64,000 nt of DNA from Eonycteris spelaea (Eukaryota > Chordata > Mammalia > Chiroptera > Pteropodidae): positions 9,140,501-9,204,500 of the forward strand of contig PUFA01000034.1 in assembly GCA_003508835.1 (NCBI GenBank), given 5' to 3'. The notes beneath the pieces were generated by a model. That model saw nothing but the letters and a program-made list of their open reading frames with translations, ran no database searches and was not told the DNA's origin. Both the position numbers and the translations under genes were made by a program. Positions 1-11,195 of this stretch are shown here, piece after piece (position 1 is the stretch's first letter; every line of letters starts with the position of its first letter).

Positions 1-654
1 TCATTGGTTGAAAGTGAGGAGGAGCCCATGGAACCCCTATTTCAGGCCAGGCCACCTCCAACTCCCAGCCCTTCTCTGAAACACCCCCTCAGAGTGGTTT
101 AGTAATCAGTGTGAAAACCAGCCCTCACACACCACCTTCCTACAATTAAACCTTTGCCAAGAGTACAAGGGTTATTGGTATTGCGACCTTGAGATTTCAA
201 AGGATCTGATAAACTCTGGACCAAAGTCATTGCAAGGTCTTACTACTTACTCCACGTCCTCAGCTTGGAGCTGTAGAGGTGAGTATTTTTCCAAAGGTCA
301 AGTCTAAGACACTCTTCTATCTCAATAGAGCCAAAAGGAGCTCACGTCAGGGAGGATATCCGCAGCTCTGAGCGGTCCTCGTTAACTGGCAGGAGAACGA
401 GTCGGTTCTAGAGGGCTGAGAGAGCCCACATCCACACCGGGGACAGAGTCTTACTCAAAAATACCTATAAGACCCAGAGCTCTTTTTATAGGACACACCG
501 AACAGCAGCTTCCCCTTCACAGTGGCTTTGCTTTAGGAAGGTTTTAGAGGCTGGTGACAAGCCAGTGAGTTCAGAGTGAACCGACCTGCAGAGCAAGAGG
601 CCAGTGGAGGAGGGAGGCTGAGAGCTGAGCCCGGTAACGGGGAACACGGATTCC
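1..654. other. intronic unique DNA
   Basis: No coding exon, RNA gene or recognisable repeat family was found here. Base composition is ordinary. Confidence 0.5.
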
Positions 655-842
655 GGAGGCAACGCGTCTCAGACTGAGTCCAGGCTGCTCCGCCACTTAT
701 TCCCTGAATAACTACCTGATCTCCCAGAGCCTCAGTTTCCCCGTCCGCAAGTGTGAATGATACTAGTACACACCACATAGGGACGTTGGGAAGAGTAAAT
801 CACATGTTCTTGACAGCGTATCCAAAGCACTCGATTCAGCGC
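655..842 (+). repeat. MIR SINE
   Basis: The stretch follows the MIR order: a 'cagactgagtccaggctg' type body, a 'cctcagtttccccgtc' core near 730, then the reduced spacing and 'aaagcactcgattcag' type tail. The copy is old and diverged. Confidence 0.7.
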
Positions 843-921
843 CCGGGAGAGAAACTTCTCAGCAAGCCTCAGCTGTTGGCTACGACTGATGGTGATGGTA
901 GCCGTGAGGAATTCTAGAAAG

Positions 922-1056
922 TGCTTCTCAATTTTAATGTGCATTTGAATCACGTGGCTCCTGTTAAAATGCAGATTTTGATATAGTGTTCACTACATCA
1001 CCTGGGGCGGGCTGCGATTTCTAATAAGCCTCCAGGCCCTGCCTGTGCTGCCAGTG
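922..1056 (-). mobile_element. hAT-Charlie MITE relic (MER5/MER20 type)
   Basis: It starts with 'cttctcaattttaatgtgca', then gives the 'aatcacgtgg' and 'aaatgcagattttga' blocks in the order seen in short non-autonomous hAT-Charlie elements. Exact subfamily not decided. No transposase is encoded. Confidence 0.6.
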
Positions 1057-2554
1057 TTTTCAGCCTGTAGAACACCTTTGGAGGAGCAAGGATCAAAGAC
1101 CCACCGCCACACCCCCCACCCTGCCCCAGTGATGTGTATTGAAAGACAAAAGTGAGGCTCTCGAACTTGATCCTCAGTGTTAGAGGAAGCCTCAGCAGGA
1201 GTTCGGTTATATAATGTGATGGAAGCGATAAGTAAAAATGCTGGTGACAAACCAGAAGGGAACAGTTAGTCCCATGGAGGGTCCGAAAATAGTCTGAGGG
1301 CAGAAAAAGAGCCCCGGACAAGCACCTTGACCACAGACCGTACTAAGGGGAAGCACAGGTAAGAGGAGTCACTGAAACAGCAGCTGGAGCCAACAACTGC
1401 TGACCGTGCGGAGAGCAGTTAGCCATCTCGGGCCCCCGGCCTTCATTCGAGAAGGGTTCGCATTAATTGCTGGATGACAAATACAGAATTAGTCAAGGAG
1501 GAGTCATGAACCTTGAAAACATTCCTAGCCTCTCAGGCCATCACGACATAGGAAAAATAAACTCCATTTACATAAAAGGGGCTTTTTCACCACTCTCAGC
1601 ATCCTGGCTGGGAAACAAGGCTCTCTGACTGCAGGCAGGAACATCTGTCTTTATGGTCTCTGCTAAAATGAAGATGTCGATTCACTTTTTTTTTTTTTTT
1701 TTACATAAAAGATGAAAATGAAGAGGAGAGTATCCCATTAAGATCAATGGCTTCTGGAAGTTATTTATTTATTTGTCAATCCAACCTGGGACATTCTTGG
1801 TCACTGCTAATTACATCTCCAATGATATACGTTCAACCTGCACACTTATTCTCATCAACTCCTGAGGGTCCTCGTATTGTCACACATTGCCCAGGGTCAT
1901 TTTTCAAAGCAGGCAATGATGTCTTCATGTGCTTGGGATTGTGGGAGAAGGGAGGTTATCAGCCAATGTGTCTCCAGACTGACAGCCATTTATGGAGACT
2001 GGGGTCTCCCCAGAAAAAAAACCTTCCACGGTCAGGGGAATGTCCCAAAAGAGAGGAGATGCAAGACTAAAACTACTGTGCGTTGCCCTCTGATTCTCAT
2101 ACTCAGCCAGAATTTCTTATCTCGAGTCTAGAGATTAAAAATGGCAAAACTAAAGAATTTAATGCCTCATTCTATAGAATCAAGATTTTGGTCCTGCTAC
2201 CTCTCCGTATAGACTAGGCTTTGGCACACATGCCATTACACACCACAGAGATGGAATATTTGTGAAATGAACACTCTCTCCAAGCTGTTATAAGACAGCA
2301 AACAAGCATGTTAACATGCCCAGTACAAACCAAGCAATGCCCAACGTTTTTTAAAAAACTGAAAATGGTAAATCTTTTCTAAACAGAGGCCATGTCTACG
2401 TAGAGCATTCGTTCATTGCTTAGTGATGAAAGGTTGACAACAAGCAAGGTATGTTGTTACCTAGCAATAAGTGCTAAGATGTATTACAGCAGAACAATGT
2501 GGTGTGTGTGTTTTGGGGGACGCTCTCCAAGAAGGTGAGCTGGTTCCTTAGGGT
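1057..2554. other. intronic unique DNA
   Basis: Nothing coding was recognised. There is an 18-nt T run near 1685. The short open frames here have no similarity I recognise and no codon pattern worth reporting. Confidence 0.5.
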
Positions 2555-2775
2555 TAGAGAAGACACTTAAAGGCCTTGAAGCAGGAACCAGGTCTGTGTG
2601 CTGGAACACGGTGAGTGGGAAAGAGATCAATAAGAGAAGTTAAGATCAGAAACTAGATCAGACCGAGGTTTGGGATTTAGGCTGGGAGCAAACGTGAACT
2701 GCTGAAAAGTTTCAAGTAAGAGCATGGTGTGATCTGCTGTGGCAAGACTTTTGGGCTCAGAAACAGTGGGAAGGG
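2555..2775 (-). repeat. L2 LINE fragment
   Basis: The segment 'aaaggccttgaagcaggaac' followed by purine-rich text and 'gcatggtgtgatctgctg' matches the reverse complement of an internal L2 3' region. It is old and partial. Confidence 0.45.
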
Positions 2776-4230
2776 CCCTGCTTTAATCTTGTTTTTTGAT
2801 TTCTTAAACTTAGTGGGGAAAATATGAATTTTCAGTGCTGAACTGAAATTGGGGTGGAATCACATTGTTTCCAAAGCGAAGTAGACACGTGGTTTCCTAA
2901 ATTCATGTCTATTTACACATATTCTTCCCTCACTTTTAATTGCTCTTATTTTTTTTTTTTTAAGTTTAGGGAATCAAGACTTTGCAACCAATAAAGCAAA
3001 TTAAACGACGATCACCAGGAAGCCTAAGAAAGATTGACAGTGTCCCTTGAAGGGGAACACAGGAGGAACGAGACTGTGCAAAGGGTTTCTTCTTTCATCT
3101 TCGAGTCCAGATAGAATTACCAGCTGGGTGATCTCACTGATGTCTGCTCAGTGCCGGGGTGATTAAAATTTCAGGATGGCGAGACTGAAAGTCAATAAAA
3201 TAGGACAACTTCTTCGAATAAAAGAGCTTGAAAGGGAACTGCACGTTAATCACTTTCATCTGCTTGGTCGGCATTTGTCAGGAGCCCTCGGTCTGGTCCA
3301 AGAAGAAGAGGGAGGCTGGAGGGGACTGGGCCCAGTGTGGCTTTTATTTACAGTGGCGAGTTCTTTTTTGTTGTTGTAGCTTTTTCCACACTTGAGCTTT
3401 GTTGTCCTCCCGACAATCCATCGGATTTCAGCTCATCCTCTGAACATCAGATGCCTTTTTTTTTTTTTTCTTTTCCTAAAGAGCCAGCTCTCCTATGAGG
3501 CACCATCAAAAAGGGTGAACCGGTACTACAAATTCTCGAAAATTCTCGAAAATTGCAAGACGGATATCCACGGCAGCAACAACGTTCCACCTGTCTCTAC
3601 GAGGGGTCTTACGATTGGACCAAACACTGCTTTGTCTTCACTTTTAGAATTCTGCCGGAAATACATGGTCTCTGCTTAGGAAGCGAATCTGGGAATGGCT
3701 AGGGGAAGGGACCAGACATGTGGACTTCCGTCTTGCAGGAGAATCTCCACCCCAAACAATAAAGAGCAACAGGCGTCAGTACGAAGATCAGAAATAACTG
3801 GTCCCATTTTTAAAAGGGGTGGGAGAACGAGCTGCCCTTTAAATTCTCAACAAGTCTTAAGAAAACTGTTTTTCAAAACATTTTGGATTCGCTAAAACCT
3901 GAAACACATTACGCTAAACATTCTTCCATTTAATTGTTAAGCCCTTGTGTGTTCAGGGGATTTTTGGTGCAGATGTTTCTGATTCACTGATATTAACTTA
4001 TCAAAATGACATTTGGAAGAGCTAGAGGATGTTCCAGAAGGAGTCTTATCAACTTGGGTTCATTAGTTTTGATCCAGGAATTCTGCCCCCACCCCCGCCC
4101 CCGCCCAATGTACACACTCAGAATTCAGAACTTGGAAGGGTTGGTTCAGTTCGCTCGAGGCTGGCAGCATGAACTTGCCCATTCCTAATTCCCTCCAAAA
4201 ACACATTTTCTAAAGTTTTAAAAGGAACCA
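2776..4230. other. intronic unique DNA with a 10-bp tandem duplication
   Basis: No gene or repeat family was recognised. Around 3532-3552 the unit 'attctcgaaa' is present twice in tandem. A C-rich patch (4086-4107) and several T runs are the only other structure. Confidence 0.5.
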
Positions 4231-4530
4231 CCAAAAAATGGGTGAAGAGGATCAAAAGGTACAAACTGCCAGTCATAAAATAAATAAATCATGGGGATGT
4301 AATTAATGTACAGCATGGTGACCATATCAATAATACTGTATTGCATATTGCAAGTTGCTAAGACAGTAAAACATAAAAATTCTCAACACAAGAAAAAAAT
4401 GTCTATAACTATGTAGGATGACAGAAGTTAACTAGACTTACTGTGATCCTTTTGTAGTATATACAAATATTGAATTATTATGTTGTACACATGAAACTAA
4501 TGTCAATTATACCTCAATAAAAAAAATGTT
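4231..4530 (+). repeat. L1 3' UTR fragment (L1MA type)
   Basis: The order 'gggtgaagaggatcaaaagg', 'catggggatgtaatt', 'acagcatggtgacc', 'taatactgtattgcatatt', 'ttatgttgtacac' and 'cctcaataaaa' is the usual end of mammalian L1M elements in sense orientation. It is 5'-truncated, and the A-rich tail follows at 4518-4530. Confidence 0.8.
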
Positions 4531-6000
4531 TAAATTTTTTTAAAAAGGCACCACTGAAATGTAAAAAAGCTATTTGGGCACATATAGGGTTTTCTCCTCG
4601 GTGATCTTTTTAAGTACAAAGATGTAAAAACAAACATTAAAATCAGACAAAAACAAAACTGAAGTCTGACAAGTCGGCCACTGAAGTCAAGGAGAGTTTA
4701 TCCGAAGGCGTTCCTGCTTCCATCTTTCTTGTTTACTTGGTGAAACAGGCACAGAATTTTTAGCTTGGGGTTTTCTGTATCCAGGACTATTGTGTTAGTC
4801 GGTGTGTACATACATGGACAAGAAGGATGAAGCAAAAGGGACTTCATGCTACCCCTGTCCATTTCTGAAATCCAGCTCCCCAGATCTCTGAGAAAGTTTA
4901 AAGCCACTGGTCACAAAAATAAATTTAGGAAGAGCTTTGAAATTATGTGTACACACATAAAAGGACACTTAGAAGAAAGCCAGGCTCGGTCAGGACAATG
5001 GTGCTCCCCACCCAGCCTGTCTCTGGCACGCTCTGATTTCTTTGTACTTGTAAATGTTATTTTTTTGGTTGTTATTCTTTTTTCATTTTTAATTTTTTGA
5101 GTTAAATGTTTGGGATTTTTTATATCACTTGTTTTTTTCTGATTATCTGATATCACTTTTTTTTTTTTAATTTTTTTTCCTGATTAACACATTTTGTCGA
5201 GAACATTTGGGAGTTCAAAAACGATATGAAACAAAGGAAAATTCCCCCATTATCCCACCTCTAAGACTCAATCCCTTTGAATATCTCCTCTGACCTGTTT
5301 CCTGTGCAGAAGTGAGAGTGTGTGCTGGCCTGTATTTTTGAGATTCCGCTGAATCTTAATCTTCTAAGTATTATTTATGATATTGTACGTGTTTCCCTAG
5401 GCCCCAACTATATTTTTAGATGACAGTTTGGTCAAGCTGGACTGTTTAGGTTTTTCGTTCCCCCTTTGCCGTGCTCCGCCGTCTCACTCACCTGTTGTCA
5501 GGCAGATTCTGGTGCGGACCAGGACGGCAAACTCGACCTGCTCCCCGCTCTGGGAGGCACCGTTCCCAGGCCCTCTCTCCACCTTAACCCCACCAGACAC
5601 CCAACGGCGACAACGCTCCCCGCGACCACCTGTTTGCAGTTTCCGTTCCTATCACCGTTTGCTCATTTTGTTTCCCAAGGACCTGAAGTCCCTTTGCCGG
5701 ATTCTGCAAAAGCTTCAGAGATACAATTTTAGGCCCCCGAGGGCCACAGCGCAGAGCACTCTGCTGAAGACGACTGACTCGGGGGTGGGCACGACGGTCG
5801 CTGTGCTGAGCAGAGGGAGGGTCCCACGATCCATCTCACAACAGGTGACACCAGCTTCTCCTGGGGTTCGCATGCGACCCAGGGCCCCTTCATTGGCAGC
5901 GACCTTGTGCTGAGATAAAGGGATATAATGGAACCTAAGAGGGTCTGGGTGTTCACCAGCCTTGGGTCTGATGACAGATCTACTGGGGACTCCGGGGAAG
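4531..6000. other. intronic DNA, partly old L1-like and AT-rich
   Basis: The T-rich part from about 5050 to 5290 ('attcccccattatcccacc' at 5240-5258) resembles the reverse complement of an old L1M 3' region, but too weakly for a separate call. The rest is unique, with no coding signal. The 161-residue open frame at 5428-5913 begins at GTG and looks like chance. Confidence 0.4.
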
Positions 6001-6004
6001 TGGT

Positions 6005-6170
6005 TGTGTCCTCACAGGTAGTGTGTTCCTACCTGTGCGACGTGTACGCCTTAACTCTGCTGTGGCTAAGTTATCACCTGTGCTGTGGGTACATCCTCAC
6101 CTGTGCAATAGGTATAGCCTCATCAGTGTGATGGGCATATCCTCACCTGTGCAGTGGGGATCACACCAGC
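6005..6170 (+). repeat. degenerate minisatellite, about 30-bp unit
   Basis: A unit of the form 'cctcacctgtgcagtgggta' recurs about five times with substitutions. It starts near 6010 ('tcctcacaggtagtgtg') and continues through 'tcacctgtgctgtgggta', 'tcacctgtgcaataggta' and 'tcacctgtgcagtgggga'. It adjoins a MIR 3' half and may be a local amplification of MIR sequence. Confidence 0.55.
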
Positions 6171-6252
6171 TCCCTTGCAGAGGGAGTCGCGTCCATAAAC
6201 TTCGTCAGGCCACATCAGACATACAGTATGTGCTCAATAAATGGTAGTTATA
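6145..6252 (+). repeat. MIR SINE 3' half
   Basis: The end 'cagtatgtgctcaataaatg' is the typical MIR 3' end. The 5' part merges with the neighbouring minisatellite. Confidence 0.6.
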
Positions 6253-6384
6253 TTTGCAGTGGGTTTTTTTAATAGTATACATAACAAGAAAATGTCAGAA
6301 GTGTCCAGTTAGAGTAGAACACGGAGGGCAGAACGAAGGTAAAAAGATTTAAAACAAAAACAAAAACATCACGGAGGAGGCAGG

Positions 6385-6695
6385 TGAGCCACCCTGGAAG
6401 GACGGCTGGAGCTGTGACAGAAAGAGACAGGGAAGAGAGACATCAAGCTGGGGGAACCGTGTGAGGAGAGGGGTGGAAGCGCATGGCTAGAGCGGGAGGT
6501 ATTTACAAGTGCAGTGCTGGGGAGCAAGTCTACGAGAGAGACCTCAGCAAGAGAGGGTCCCAAAGGCCTTACTTAGTAAGGATGGGTTAAACCTGTGGGT
6601 AATGGGGAGCCACGGAGCCAGTGTGGGACCAGGAAGCGACGTGATCAGAGATGTGGTCTGACTGGCCACCCCCGTGCTGGTTTTCTTGTCCTTTC
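6385..6695 (-). repeat. L2 LINE fragment
   Basis: Text of the type 'ggtaatggggagccacggag' followed by 'gaagcgacgtgatcagagat' is the reverse complement of the internal L2 3' region. The upstream purine-rich text fits the same element. Confidence 0.5.
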
Positions 6696-7486
6696 TCAGT
6701 GATTTCGCAACTTTTTCAGATTCAGACGTGTCCAGGGAGAGGCCCCAGACAGGCTGCGACATGCCGAGGAAACCAATTCTTCCGCTGTGCTTGTAGAGGT
6801 GGCACACGCCCCCGGCCTGTGCCACCCGAGGTGCTCCATTTCACATGTGAGATAAAAAGCTGGGCACTCCGAGAGTCTCCCGGGGCCATGGCAGACGAGG
6901 GAGAAGCGCGCTTTCTGTTTTCGGCTTGGCTCTGCCATGTGGGATCTGATGATATAGTTATTTAGCAAGAAACCACAGGAACAAAAACAATTTGACAAAA
7001 CCCAGAGAAAGTGAGTCCTTGCACAGCCGGCCACCGAGTGCCACAGGCTGCAACGACCCACCCTGAAGAAACCTCCAGCTCGGGGTTTCAGCCAAGCTCC
7101 GTCACCGAGGACCCCAGGCTTCAGATGCCGCCTCCCTCAACAGGGACCGGGTTCCCGGAGCTAAGGACGGAGAACGCCCTGAAATGCCAGCGTGTGGGAG
7201 ATGTGGTTGTTTCACAGAACACGATTTCCAGAAAGTGCTGTGTGACCAGAACTGATGACCCTGGTATGGCAGAGAAACACGGGTTTGCAGCCTCCGTGAG
7301 GAAGGGAACCAGACCAAGTTAAACAACCCGCTAACACGAGGAGGACGATGAGTCAGGAGGGCGTGGCTTTGAGACCAGAAAAGAGGAAAGAATGTTTGGG
7401 GTCCTCGCAGCCCTGATTCCAGAATGGCAGACAGAGGTCCACATATGTAAAACCCCTGCCCTCTGCTTCATGCATGTGCACAAAGA
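6696..7486. other. intronic unique DNA
   Basis: No gene, RNA or clear repeat is seen. Overlapping open frames on both strands here have no known match and look fortuitous. Confidence 0.45.
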
Positions 7487-7565
7487 CACACACACACACA
7501 CACACGCACACACGCACATACACAAACACATACATACACACGCACACTCACACACACACACACAC
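7487..7565 (+). repeat. (CA)n microsatellite, interrupted
   Basis: It consists of CA dinucleotides with CG and TA variants ('cacgcaca', 'catacata'), ending in a C-rich run at 7576-7590. It produces the Cys/Val and His/Thr open frames on the two strands, which are not genes. Confidence 0.95.
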
Positions 7566-7721
7566 TTCCTCCCCTGCCCCCCGCCCCCCTTCTATGTTAT
7601 GACAGGAACCTGCCCCACAAAGCCAGTTGAAACCTCAGATCCTTGAGCATGCCATCGGCAGTGGAAGCTGCCCTGGTTAAAACAATGACTTCGGAGTCAC
7701 CTATGTCTTTGCCCTTTGAAG

Positions 7722-7862
7722 TACGGCCCCAAACCAGCAGCATTGGCATCCCTTGCTACAAGTTCAGAAGACCAGGCCCTGCCCCAGACCTGTGGAATCA
7801 CTGGGAGTTTTTAGCCAGATAACCCAGTGGGTTTACCCGCACATTGAAGTTTGAGAAGCACT
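7722..7862 (+). mobile_element. hAT-Charlie MITE relic (MER5/MER20 type)
   Basis: It opens with 'ccagcagcattggcatc', passes through 'ccctgccccagacctgtgga' and closes with 'cacattgaagtttgagaagc'. This is the orientation opposite to the copy at 922-1056. Confidence 0.65.
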
Positions 7863-8014
7863 TATCTATATCTATTGAGAAAACAAAGAAAACGTTCAAA
7901 TATAAGATTTGACTATTCTCTCTGGGCCTGTGCACACGGGAAAGGGGAAACTACTTGAAATGGGTAAAACACTCAGCAAGAACAGACAAACGCAGAGACA
8001 GAAGGGGGTTCAGG

Positions 8015-8182
8015 GGCTGAGGCGGGGGAAAGAGCAGGGACTGCTCCTGGGCATGGGTTTCTTTCGGGGGTGATGAAAATTCCCTAAAATTGGTTGTGGT
8101 GTAGAAATTTGTAAACGTACTAAACACCACTGAAATAGGTGAACTGTATGATAGGTGAATTATATCTCAATGCAGCTTAAAG
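8015..8182 (+). repeat. L1M 3' end fragment
   Basis: The blocks 'gatgaaaattccctaaaatt', 'taggtgaactgtatgat' and 'gaattatatctcaatgcagc' follow the classic end of old L1M elements in sense orientation. Confidence 0.7.
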
Positions 8183-9341
8183 ACAGAAATCCAAGCTCCT
8201 TTTATTTATTTACTGAGTTAAAACTCCAGCCATGTCCTTCCCCACAGAGCAAGGGCCGATGTCCAGTCTTCTAGATCTGTCTCCATTTGTGTACTTGCTC
8301 TAAAACCCTGGAACTTTAGAGGTCGATTATTTTTTTCCTCTAAGTTTGTCAAGCACTAAGTGAGTATTTTTAGTTTTCTCCCTAGTATGTCATATTTTAT
8401 AGTAAATATTAATTATTCATTAAGGACCATCTCATCTTTTTATAACATCATACATAATAAATGCCGAGGATTTATTTTTGCTCTGAAACAGTACAGGAAG
8501 CTTCAGGAGAATAAGCGTCTTATGTGTTTGCCTTCATATATGCCTCATATTTGCAAAACAGGGTAGTTTTTTTTAAAAAAAAAAAAGAGGAAAAAAACAG
8601 GAACTAAAGAACAATATTAATAATAATAGAAGGACACTGAATATTTTACATGAATAAAGTTTAAGGTTCCTCCTGGGCTACTTTTCTTATTCTGAAGACC
8701 AGACAAGCACATCCTCGAGAAAAAAAAAAAAAGGTAAGCTACTGGACACTTTTAGAAAAATGACAGAAACACCTTAAATGGCACTTTGGAGATGGGGAGG
8801 GACTTAATGAGGTTAACCATAAGAGGTTAATGAATCTTTCATGACTCTTTGATTCTTTGTATCTCATGGTTTGGTGCCAGAATCCTGAAAGAGGTGACTT
8901 TGTTCTTGTCATCATCACACACAACCCGCAATTTGATCAGAAGTAGCAACTTCATTTTCACGCCCTCTCAAAATATTCTCTGCTTTTGGAATTACTTTTC
9001 TTCCCTGCGAGCTGAGAAGCTGAGGCCAGGCTCGCAACTTCCTTCTGCCCTCTTCTGAATGTACAGATGGCCCCCATGCCTGGTTCCAAACAAGCTGCCT
9101 CCCACTCAGATATATTTCCAGACCAGGCTCCCCCATCCCTTATGCCTGCCCCCCACCCCAATCCTGTCATCTGGATTCCTTGTGGGAACTCTACAGCTTT
9201 TTCTTTGTAGTGAGGATTAACTTTAATATAAGAATTTGTATGGCATATGCTTCAAAATTGCTATCATTTTGGAAACTGGGAGGTGGGGGGAGACGGGGAA
9301 GATGATCTCAGATAAGACTGAATTTGTAAGTTGACATACAG
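8183..9341. other. intronic unique DNA
   Basis: No gene or repeat family was recognised. Short A runs occur at 8573-8587 and 8720-8732, and a purine-rich patch near 9280-9300. Confidence 0.45.
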
Positions 9342-9462
9342 CTGCTCTGCCCAATATGGCAGCCATATGTGGCTATTTAAATTTAATGAGATAAAAATCC
9401 ACTTAGCCGTATGAGCCCCATTGCAAGTGCTCAACAGCCTCATGTGACGAATGGCTGACCAT
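9342..9462. mobile_element. palindromic hAT-type MITE relic
   Basis: The left arm 'ctgcccaatatggcagccat' and the right arm 'tgaccattggacagca' are imperfect inverted repeats. The internal 'atgtggctatttaaattt' and 'caagtgctcaacagcc' blocks are typical of MER-type hAT elements whose ends read CTGTCCAATA. The family name is left open. Confidence 0.55.
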
Positions 9463-9687
9463 TGGACAGCATGGACACAGAATAGTCATTCCCACCCTCA
9501 CCAAAAGTCTACTCGGTGTGCTGAATCGGGAGAGGTTTTAGGCTTTCTCGGTGGTCCTAGTCAAGCCTTCTTTTACTCACTCTGCTGTCAAGGCTTTGAT
9601 TTCTTATATCATCGTTTTTGCAATTAAAGCAATTCATTCCTAAACCCTAAGAGTAAATAGTGATGTGCTATCTACACAGCTTCGGCA

Positions 9688-9778
9688 TCATACAATTATG
9701 GAATATACCTCAAACCACTGTATTATACATTTTAAAAGGGTGGTTTGTGAATGACATCTGAACTAACAAAAAAAATAA
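9688..9778 (+). repeat. L1-like 3' end fragment
   Basis: The sequence 'atggaatatacctcaaacca', 'tgtattatacattttaaaa' and an A-rich end resembles an old L1 3' terminus. It is short and diverged. Confidence 0.45.
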
Positions 9779-10068
9779 AGCCTAATTAGTCAAAGAGCAA
9801 GTAATAATTTCTTAATTCACCTTGGCAAGTATCGCAGAGCAGCCAAGGTGACCTTATTCAAATGTAAACCAGAGAGAATGAAAGCATTTCCAAAATCAGA
9901 CGAAACGAACCACCTCCACCCCTCAGTGACTGTGGGTCAGGAGAACCTTTCATAACAGGCCACTTTAAAGTTTATCACAAACTACAGTCATGTTAGCCCT
10001 GGACTCCCTCCTTCCTCTCCCAAATTCTCCCAGTATCACGGCTTCCGCCTTGGACAAGAGCTGTAACC

Positions 10069-10291
10069 CAGCGGTCCCCAACCTTTTTTGGCACAAGGGG
10101 TGACCAGTGCTCCTATGAGAAGCTAAAGCCTGATGACCCGAGGTGGAGCTGAGGCAGTGATGCCAGCGCTGGAGAGCGGCTGTGAATACAGATGAAGCTT
10201 TGCTCACTGGCCTGCCACTCACCTCCTGCTGTGCAGCCCTGTCCCTAAACAGGCCATGACCAGTACCGGTCTCAGGGCGTTGGGACCCCTG
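10069..10291 (+). mobile_element. non-autonomous hAT element with TIRs and 8-bp target duplication
   Basis: The 5' end reads CAGCGGTCCCCAACC and the 3' end is its near inverse (ggcgttgggacccctg). Flanks are ctgtaacc (10061-10068) and ctgtagcc (10292-10299), an 8-bp duplication with one mismatch, as expected for hAT. The 223-bp body carries 'gctcctatgagaagc', 'atacagatgaagctt' and 'cacctcctgctgtg' blocks of a widespread hAT family. It has a large internal deletion shortly after the 5' TIR. No transposase remains. Confidence 0.8.
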
Positions 10292-10299
10292 CTGTAGCC

Positions 10300-10689
10300 C
10301 ATTCCCTCCAAACTTCCCCAGAGAAAGAGAAAAGAGAAAACACTGGACGTGGGCAACAAGACCAGCATCCACCCAGAGATACCTAAGGTGAATTTTTCCT
10401 TATCCGAGAAAGGAAAAAAGCCACCAGCTTCTTCTCTGTTTATCTTGAGAGAGCTGTGGCAGGTCAGAGAGAAGACTTCCGGATTTGCATTGGCAACCTA
10501 GGCACGACGTAGGAAAGGTCACATTTCTGCAGGTTCCAAAGGGACCTCCTTGTTAGAGAGGAAAATTAGTGGTAAGTGTTAAAACGATCACAAAATGCAG
10601 GCACTCTTTGGGAAACGGCCTCTGGCCTCTGGCGCCCTAATCAAAAGAGGCCGGACAGCACCACGGAGAAGCCTTCAGTGTTCCAGACT
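10300..10689. other. intronic unique DNA
   Basis: Nothing recognised between the hAT element and the L1 fragment. Confidence 0.45.
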
Positions 10690-10978
10690 CTTAGCTGCAG
10701 AGAACAGATTGATGGTTGCCAGATGGGAGGTTTGGCGGGGCTGGGTGAAAAAGTGGGGAGAGATTAGGAAGTGCAAATCGGTAGCTGCAAAACAGTCACA
10801 GAGATAATACATTACAGTATAGGGAATGTAGTCAGTGATATTACAATAGCTATGTAGGGCGCCAGGTGGGTGCTAGACTGATCGGGGGGCTCACTTTATA
10901 AATTACATAGATGTCTAACCACTATGCTGCATCCCCGAAACTAATATAAAATAGTGCAGTCAGCTGTAACTGAGAATT
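10690..10978 (+). repeat. L1M 3' UTR fragment
   Basis: It starts with 'cagagaacagattgatggtt', continues through 'tagggaatgtagtcagtg' and ends 'ccccgaaactaatataaaat'. This is the sense-strand order of an L1M 3' UTR, more diverged than the copy at 27.6-28.8 kb. Confidence 0.7.
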
Positions 10979-10994
10979 GAAGAAAAATGAAAGA

Positions 10995-11195
10995 CGACTT
11001 GGGTTTGTCTCCTTTCCCTGCCACTCACTAGCTGTGTGCCACTGGCTCCCGCCTGTCTCCTCCACTGCAGGAGAGAAAATACCTGCCTTACGGAGTTGTG
11101 AAAACTCAATGCATCAGCTCCCAGGAAGCATTTGGAGCAGTGCCCGGCACACAGAAAGGACTGAGTGGACGTCAGTTGTTGCTGATCATTACGAT
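10995..11195 (+). repeat. MIR SINE
   Basis: The MIR core 'ccactcactagctgtgtgcc' and downstream 'cagtgcccggcacacag' are visible in the right order and spacing. Confidence 0.75.

Noticed and set aside
7331..7646. Cys/Val-rich and His/Thr-rich open frames
   Set aside because: They are translations of the (CA)n microsatellite.
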